Assembly (NCBI RefSeq): GCF_000769405.2
Contig: NZ_CP053439.1
Location: 744,001-808,000 of the forward strand
Reading direction: 5' to 3'
Length of the DNA: 64,000 nucleotides
Source of the DNA: Rhizobium brockwellii
GTDB lineage: Bacteria > Pseudomonadota > Alphaproteobacteria > Rhizobiales > Rhizobiaceae
A model generated the notes under the pieces. That model was not told where the DNA came from. It did no database searches and saw only the letters and a list, made by a program, of their open reading frames with translations. This document shows positions 59,880-64,000 of the stretch, piece by piece (position 1 is the stretch's first letter; each line of letters opens with the position of its first letter). A program made the translations under genes and the position numbers.

Positions 59880-60204
59880 TGTCGTATCCTTGTACCTTGG
59901 ACAGATAGTCATCGAGACGATCAAAGCTTTGATCCCAGAAGCGTCTGTAATCGGCGACCCAATCGGCAACCGTCTTCAACGCGGCCGGCTCGAGGACGCG
60001 GGGACGCGAATTCGCTTCACGGCCGGAGCGGATCAATCCGGCCTGTTCCAGGACCTTGAGATGCTTTGATATGGCAGGCTGAGACAACTCGAAGGGATCA
60101 GCGAGTTCAGCCACCGTCGCCTTGCCGTTCGCAAGCCGCCCAAGAATTGCTCGCCTCGTGGGATCGGAGAGTGCGGAGAAAATCGCATCAAGCTTGTCGT
60201 CCAT
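59872..60204 (-). CDS. ArsR-family regulator
   Basis: A 110-residue winged helix protein (DAIFSALSDPTRRAILGRLANGKATVAELADPFELSQPAISKHLKVLEQAGLIRSGREANSRPRVLE), of the AHSA1-linked subgroup. Likely autorepressor of the ArsR-AHSA1-GST set. The upstream region (60205-60245) is A+T-rich with imperfect inverted symmetry. Confidence 0.9.
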   Translation of the reverse strand: MDDKLDAIFSALSDPTRRAILGRLANGKATVAELADPFELSQPAISKHLKVLEQAGLIRSGREANSRPRVLEPAALKTVADWVADYRRFWDQSFDRLDDYLSKVQGYDND

Positions 60205-60355
60205 ATATCACCACCTAGCTATATAACCGTATGGATATATTCTACGCAGCGTAATGTCAACGGTTTTGCATGGGCGAAATCACGGGACAAAAATCGGTGT
60301 TGATGGCTCCCGATCATGTCGGGATACGTCGCTGTTCCCAGAGCAGACGCCACCC

Positions 60356-60455
60356 CGCGCTCCGTCGTCCTCGGGCTTGACCCGAGGATCCACTCTGGCC
60401 TCCTCGATCAGCAGCGGGCATGGATCCCAGGCTCAGGGCCTGGGATGACGGAGGG
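60356..60455. repeat. Full copy of the paired-hairpin repeat
   Basis: Both hairpins are present (TCCTCGGG/CCCGAGGA, ATCCCAGGC/GCCTGGGAT). The element lies in the 294-base gap between the ArsR and DoxX-like genes. Confidence 0.85.
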
Positions 60456-60498
60456 TAGGGGGCGGGTTGCACACGCCTGTCGGTGAAAGCGGTCGTGC

Positions 60499-60819
60499 TC
60501 AAGATGAGATCGCGGCAACAGCAATCAAGGTGACAAAGACGCTGAGCGGCGCCAAGTGTGCATGGTCGCGGTGGCGGAGAACAGTGAAAACCGCAGCCGC
60601 GATGATGACTGCGCCGAGCGCCACTCCGACAATGCGGCTGACGGGAAGCGCAATCAGGACGGCGCTCGATATCTCCAGTCCACCCGTCACGATGCCCCAC
60701 CAGCGCGGATAGCCCCACCGGGCGAAATCGCTTCGCGTCCCGGACGTGCCGATGGCGTTGACGAGGCCTGCGCCGGAGAAGGCGGCGACCAGGAACCAGA
60801 TTGAAAGAACGTGAACCAT
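60499..60819 (-). CDS. DoxX-like membrane protein
   Basis: A 106-residue protein with four predicted transmembrane helices. SDFARWGYPRWWGIVTGGLEISSAVLIALPVSRIVGVALGAVIIAAAVFTVL is the DoxX-like pattern. DoxX-like proteins act with quinone- or thiosulfate-linked redox systems or are of unknown role. One base separates it from the DUF4267 gene, so the two are co-transcribed. A truncated copy lies at 58110-58266. Confidence 0.88.
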   Translation of the reverse strand: MVHVLSIWFLVAAFSGAGLVNAIGTSGTRSDFARWGYPRWWGIVTGGLEISSAVLIALPVSRIVGVALGAVIIAAAVFTVLRHRDHAHLAPLSVFVTLIAVAAISS

Positions 60820-60820
60820 C

Positions 60821-61201
60821 TTAGTCGGCCCCGATCATCATGGGGACTGCAACCAGGACCATGATCATTGCCGTCAGGCCGTGAATGCCGAAGGCGCTTT
60901 TGGTGGAGCCTTTCGCTGCGAGAATGAGCAGCATGTCGCCTGCGGGGATCATCGCTTCGATCAAAAGCACGATGCCGACCTCCCGTTGGGAACCCCACAT
61001 CATGAACGCCAGCACGAGTAATCCCGCGACGATATCGCGAACTCCCTTCAGGCGGAGCCACCAAGCGACGTTTGGGCCATCTTCGGGAAGCGGCAGGCCG
61101 AAACTGCGCATCATGGTCGTCGGGCTGGCAATATAGCCGGTGCCGATCGCGATAATAGCGAGGGCGAGCAACAACCCGGCCCCGTTGGCAAACCAAAGCA
61201 T
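60821..61201 (-). CDS. DUF4267 membrane protein
   Basis: A 126-residue protein with about four transmembrane segments and the DUF4267 pattern ASPTTMMRSFGLPLPEDGPNVAWWLRLKGVRDIVAGLLVLAF. The family has no known function but is often found with DoxX-like genes. First gene of the pair, divergent from a TetR gene with two TAGC-N3-GCTA palindromes between. Confidence 0.88.
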   Translation of the reverse strand: MLWFANGAGLLLALAIIAIGTGYIASPTTMMRSFGLPLPEDGPNVAWWLRLKGVRDIVAGLLVLAFMMWGSQREVGIVLLIEAMIPAGDMLLILAAKGSTKSAFGIHGLTAMIMVLVAVPMMIGAD

Positions 61202-61232
61202 GAGACAATCCTTCTATCATTGATATAAAAAA

Positions 61233-61243
61233 TAGCAACGCTA
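61233..61243. promoter_or_regulatory. Palindrome TAGC-AAC-GCTA (site 1)
   Basis: One of two matching TAGC-N3-GCTA palindromes in the promoter region shared by the DUF4267 and TetR genes. Likely TetR operator. Confidence 0.6.
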
Positions 61244-61256
61244 GATAAAGGTGCCT

Positions 61257-61267
61257 TAGCATTGCTA
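61257..61267. promoter_or_regulatory. Palindrome TAGC-ATT-GCTA (site 2)
   Basis: The second copy is 24 bases from site 1 centre to centre, slightly over two helical turns, so both could be bound on nearly the same face. Confidence 0.6.
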
Positions 61268-61331
61268 GTTAGTCAAGCATCGATATAATCTGTGACGGGA
61301 ATTGGCCCTGCAGCGGCATGGAGATTGAGCA

Positions 61332-61925
61332 ATGGGGATCGCAGAGCGAAAAACGCGGGAAAGGGCTGGGCGGGAAGAGCGCATTGTCGCGGCAGCACGT
61401 GCCGTCGCGGAGAATGAAGGATGGGATGCCGTGACGATCCGCCGCCTGGCCAAGGAAATCGAATACAGCCAGCCGATCCTCTATTCGCATTTCGCCAACA
61501 GGGACGCCATCGTTGCAGCGGTCGCAGTCGAGGGCTTCAAGGAGCTTGCAACCGTTCTGCAGGATGCGGCGGGCGCGGCGAACGGGCAACGAGAGTCCCT
61601 CATGGATGTCGCCATGGCCTATTTCGCCTTCGCCTTCAGCCGGCCTGCACTCTACGAGGCGATGTTTATCCTGCCCACCCAGCTGCAGTTCGCCGAGGCG
61701 GAAACGAGACCGGAACTTCGGGCCGGTTTCGACGCCATTGCAGCAGCCGTGTCGCCGTTCTGTGCCGATGTGGAGATCGCGACCGAGACCTTCTGGGCCG
61801 CCCTTCATGGGCTTGCCGAGCTCGAACGTTCAGGCCGCATCAGGCCCGGCATGCGTGACAAACGCATCGCGCTTGTTGTTCAGGCGATCGTCGATGCAGG
61901 AAGCAACGCGCCTATGCGGGGCTGA
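61332..61925 (+). CDS. TetR-family transcriptional regulator
   Basis: A 197-residue repressor (EERIVAAARAVAENEGWDAVTIRRLAKEIEYSQPILYSHFANRDAIVAAVAVEGF) with a TetR C-terminal domain of the WHG type. Divergent from the DoxX-like/DUF4267 pair, which it probably represses. Confidence 0.9.
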   Translation: MGIAERKTRERAGREERIVAAARAVAENEGWDAVTIRRLAKEIEYSQPILYSHFANRDAIVAAVAVEGFKELATVLQDAAGAANGQRESLMDVAMAYFAFAFSRPALYEAMFILPTQLQFAEAETRPELRAGFDAIAAAVSPFCADVEIATETFWAALHGLAELERSGRIRPGMRDKRIALVVQAIVDAGSNAPMRG

Positions 61926-62041
61926 TGACATTCCGTCGGATGACGCATCGGCTACCGGATGTGGACCGCGCATCTTCAACGGAGAGCCGTCGCCGATCAT
62001 GTCCGGCTACGTCGCTGTCCTTGCTCCAGACGCCACCCCAC

Positions 62042-62135
62042 GCTCCGTCCTCCTCGGGCTTGACCCGAGGATCCACTCTCGTCTCGATCAGCAGTGGGCA
62101 TGGATCCCAGGCTCAGGGCCTGGGATGACGGAAGG
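62042..62135. repeat. Full copy of the paired-hairpin repeat
   Basis: Both hairpins are present. The element fills much of the 309-base gap between the TetR and ArsR genes. Confidence 0.85.
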
Positions 62136-62224
62136 TGGGGCGGCGACTTCCATGCCGAGATATCTGCGCCGCCAGCCTGAGGCCGATCTCGGCCGCTTGC
62201 ATGGCGCCGATCTGCGTGCTAAAC

Positions 62225-62244
62225 ACTGAACTAGATGGTTCAGT
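62225..62244. promoter_or_regulatory. Palindrome ACTGAAC-N6-GTTCAGT over the ArsR start codon
   Basis: A perfect 7 bp inverted repeat whose spacer contains the ATG (62235-62237) and whose right arm is codons 2-4. It is an autoregulatory operator characteristic of this ArsR subgroup. Confidence 0.7.
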
Positions 62245-62597
62245 TTTCGACAACTCGCCTTGATGCCTCCTTTGCCGCGCTCTCGGACGCCACGCGACGT
62301 GGCGTTCTGGAGCAGCTCGGGAGCGCGGATGCTTCGATCACGGAGCTCGCAGAGAACTTCCACATGACCCTCACGGGCATGAAGAAGCACATCGGTGTGT
62401 TGGAGCAGGCGGGGCTGGTGACGACGGAGAAGGTCGGGCGTGTGCGGACCTGCAGGCTGGGCACACGCGGGCTCGAGGAAGAGGCGGCATGGATCGAAGC
62501 GCGCCGCCAGATCTGGAATGCACGCTTCGACGCGCTTGATGACGTCATCGAGGCCCTGAAACGGAAGGAGAAAGTCGATGGGGGACAGAGCGAGTAA
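62235..62597 (+). CDS. ArsR-family regulator
   Basis: A 120-residue winged helix protein (MVQFSTTRLDASFAALSDATRRGVLEQLGSADASITELAENFHMTLTGMKKHIGVLEQAGLVTTEKVGRVRTCRL). No ribosome site is visible, and the ATG lies inside a palindrome, so translation may be leaderless. It overlaps the AHSA1 gene by 20 bases. Confidence 0.9.
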   Translation: MVQFSTTRLDASFAALSDATRRGVLEQLGSADASITELAENFHMTLTGMKKHIGVLEQAGLVTTEKVGRVRTCRLGTRGLEEEAAWIEARRQIWNARFDALDDVIEALKRKEKVDGGQSE

Positions 62598-63072
62598 CGG
62601 CCGCACGGCGGTCGAACGGATATCCGAACTTGAACTCGTGGTAACGCGCACCTTCAACGGCCCGGTTCGCCTCGTATTCGACGCGTGGACCAAGCCGGAG
62701 TTGTTCAAGCTGTGGTGGGCGCCGAAGTCGATGGGCGTGCCCCTGCTTTCCTGCGAGATGGATGTTCGCACCGGGGGCAGCTATCGCATCACGTTCGGAC
62801 ACGGTGCCGCCGACGCCATGGCCTTCTTCGGCAAGTATCTCGACGTGTCGCCGCCATCGCGCCTCGTCTGGACCAATGACGAAGGCGGGGAGGAGGGCGC
62901 CGTCACCACGGTGACCTTCGAGGAAGAGAACGGCAGGACGCTGCTGATGCTGCGGGAACTCTATCCCTCGAAGGAAGCGCTCGACCAGTCTTTCGTCGGC
63001 ATGGAAGACGCGATGCCCGAGCAGTTCGAGCAGTTGGATGAACTTCTCATCACGCTTAGCGCGAGCATGTGA
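62578..63072 (+). CDS. AHSA1/SRPBCC protein
   Basis: A 164-residue SRPBCC protein (LVVTRTFNGPVRLVFDAWTKPELFKLWWAPKSMGVPLLSCEMDVRTGGSYRITFG...PEQFEQLDELLITLSASM). GGAGAAAG precedes the ATG inside the ArsR gene. It is the second ArsR-AHSA1 pair in 3 kb; the two pairs are not close in sequence. Confidence 0.9.
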   Translation: MGDRASNGRTAVERISELELVVTRTFNGPVRLVFDAWTKPELFKLWWAPKSMGVPLLSCEMDVRTGGSYRITFGHGAADAMAFFGKYLDVSPPSRLVWTNDEGGEEGAVTTVTFEEENGRTLLMLRELYPSKEALDQSFVGMEDAMPEQFEQLDELLITLSASM

Positions 63073-63095
63073 CAGCCCGCCTTCAACTCAATTGT

Positions 63096-63830
63096 TTAGA
63101 CCGCCCGAACCTCGGCAAGCCGCTTGACTGCGTATTCGTCCTGCCAGCAGATGGCGGCTTCCCATGCGGCTGAAGCTTGCGCGGCGATGTCATGTGCGCC
63201 GTCGTCGAGATCGGCAGCGTTGTCGGGCAGCACCAGGTCAAGGTCGGGGACGTCGACATGTGACTCATCCCAGTCGATCAACGCGACCCGATCTGCGGTG
63301 ATGCGGACGTTGCCGGGGCTGTTGGGATTGCCGTGGACAACACATGTCTGACGCCCGATGAGCCGCGCCCACGCTGCTCGACATCGAATAACGCCCTCAG
63401 GCGGCATCGCGGCAAGGTTGATCCTCGTTCCGGTCTCAGTATGCAGGAGGTCGCTCGACGATCGCCAACCCGGGCGCTGCGGCCAGCCCTGCGTCAGCCG
63501 ATGCAGCTCGCGCAGCGTGTCGGCGACGCGACGCCAGTCGGACGCCGTCTCGGGCGGTCCGCCCTCCATGTATTTCATCACCACCAGACCGTTTGCGAAT
63601 AGCCGGCCGTCGGTCGTCGGTATCGGCACCGGAACGGTCATGCCTTCACGGTCGAGGTATTGCAGCAGCTCTGCTTCCCATGCAAGATCAGCGTCGCTCC
63701 TGGAGCCGAGACGAGCGACCGCGATCTGCCCGTGGACGCGAACGCTCCACACGTCGTTGGCAACGCCACCCGTGAGCCGTTCGATGCGAACCGCGTCTTC
63801 ACCCCATTGCCCGAGTGCTTCCCATCCCAT
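63096..63830 (-). CDS. APH-fold phosphotransferase-like protein with altered catalytic site
   Basis: A 244-residue protein of the aminoglycoside/choline-kinase fold (RIERLTGGVANDVWSVRVHGQIAVARL, MKYMEGG, ALIDWDE metal motif). The catalytic loop is VVHGNPNSPGN: the usual HGD aspartate is Asn. This would weaken or abolish phosphotransfer unless a nearby residue compensates. It could be a pseudo-kinase or act on a different chemistry. It ends close to the convergent AHSA1 gene. Confidence 0.82.
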   Translation of the reverse strand: MGWEALGQWGEDAVRIERLTGGVANDVWSVRVHGQIAVARLGSRSDADLAWEAELLQYLDREGMTVPVPIPTTDGRLFANGLVVMKYMEGGPPETASDWRRVADTLRELHRLTQGWPQRPGWRSSSDLLHTETGTRINLAAMPPEGVIRCRAAWARLIGRQTCVVHGNPNSPGNVRITADRVALIDWDESHVDVPDLDLVLPDNAADLDDGAHDIAAQASAAWEAAICWQDEYAVKRLAEVRAV

Positions 63831-63851
63831 TGGCGATACCCTTGGCGGCCA

Positions 63852-64000
63852 TGATTAAATTGACCGAAGAAATAGAGAAAGTTTACGACGCCACAAAGGC
63901 CGCTGGCGGCGCGAAGCTGCCGTTGGTCGCAACCCGAACGCTCATTCATTCCGTTGCCCTCCGGCTTTCCCCGACAAGTTCCCATAAATCGACCTTCTCG
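63852..64000 (+). CDS. Partial open frame at the window edge
   Basis: It starts MIKLTEEIEKVYDATKAAGGAKLPLVATRTL and runs off the end. The opening resembles small PPOX-like proteins, but this is weak. In another frame the last ~30 bases read DKFP-stop-ID, similar to the remnant at 40372-40563. It may not be a real gene. Confidence 0.3.

Noticed and set aside
1..64000. Prophage or transposon signature
   Set aside because: No integrase, transposase, phage structural gene or tRNA attachment site was seen; the direct repeats at 7787 and 11723 lack the short terminal inverted repeats of insertion sequences.

Overview
The base composition (about 60% G+C), the dense LysR/TetR/ArsR-controlled oxidoreductase genes, a BA14K-family protein, and several families of intergenic repeats point to an alphaproteobacterium of the Rhizobiales, most likely Rhizobium of the leguminosarum/etli type. 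The repeats are paired hairpins around TCCTCGGG/CCCGAGGA and ATCCCAGGC/GCCTGGGAT, plus two other ~100 bp elements. No rRNA, tRNA, CRISPR array, transposase or integrase gene was seen. The window reads as an accessory or variable stretch made of many small modules, each typically a regulator plus one to four enzymes, with gene remnants and duplications between them.

Layout. 0.1-5 kb: a reverse-strand set (methyltransferase, SnoaL-like protein, Rossmann oxidoreductase, two SDRs) facing a LysR gene. 5.5-7.1 kb: an exported type-B carboxylesterase. 7.4-12.0 kb: a P-loop kinase gene whose 5' end and upstream region recur about 3.9 kb away as a 306 bp direct repeat. The repeats bracket a DUF305 - YVTN beta-propeller - ECF sigma - anti-sigma cluster. 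12.2-20.8 kb: two low-complexity secreted proteins, a NarL-type two-component system, a cupredoxin, a GT25 glycosyltransferase, an OmpR-type two-component system and a DMT exporter with a histidine-rich tail. Several of these suggest metal or envelope stress. A 14-mer is shared by the OmpR regulator promoter and the cupredoxin/GT25 intergenic region. 21-25.6 kb: a membrane adenylyl cyclase, cupin, class II aldolase, CheY-like regulator and HisKA_2 kinase.

25.9-28.65 kb holds the most unusual unit. Four genes overlap each other by ATGA: a RibD-C-type reductase, a haem-oxygenase-like diiron enzyme with a full set of seven candidate ligands, a tiny Rieske ferredoxin and a CDP-alcohol phosphatidyltransferase. 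Together they look like an undescribed pathway that oxidises a small molecule and attaches a head group to a lipid.

29-36 kb: stress and small proteins, a RidA/TetR pair with two matching palindromes, ArsR-SRPBCC, a stand-alone ClpP, GlsB-like, flavin-nucleotide-binding and deaminase genes. 36-43 kb: flavoprotein-SDR/LysR, a zinc-ribbon/gamma-glutamylcyclotransferase fusion, a phosphotransferase, an ArsR/SDR pair and BA14K. 44-50.8 kb: an SDR, an exported ABM-type monooxygenase, a Tat-exported VOC protein, an MFS transporter and a 968-residue STAND-type regulator. 51-58 kb: LysR-controlled metallo-beta-lactamase, NmrA and DJ-1/PfpI modules, plus a flavoprotein gene broken by two in-frame TAG codons. 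58-64 kb: VOC, GST, two ArsR-AHSA1 modules, a DoxX-DUF4267/TetR module and two kinase-like or partial genes at the right end.
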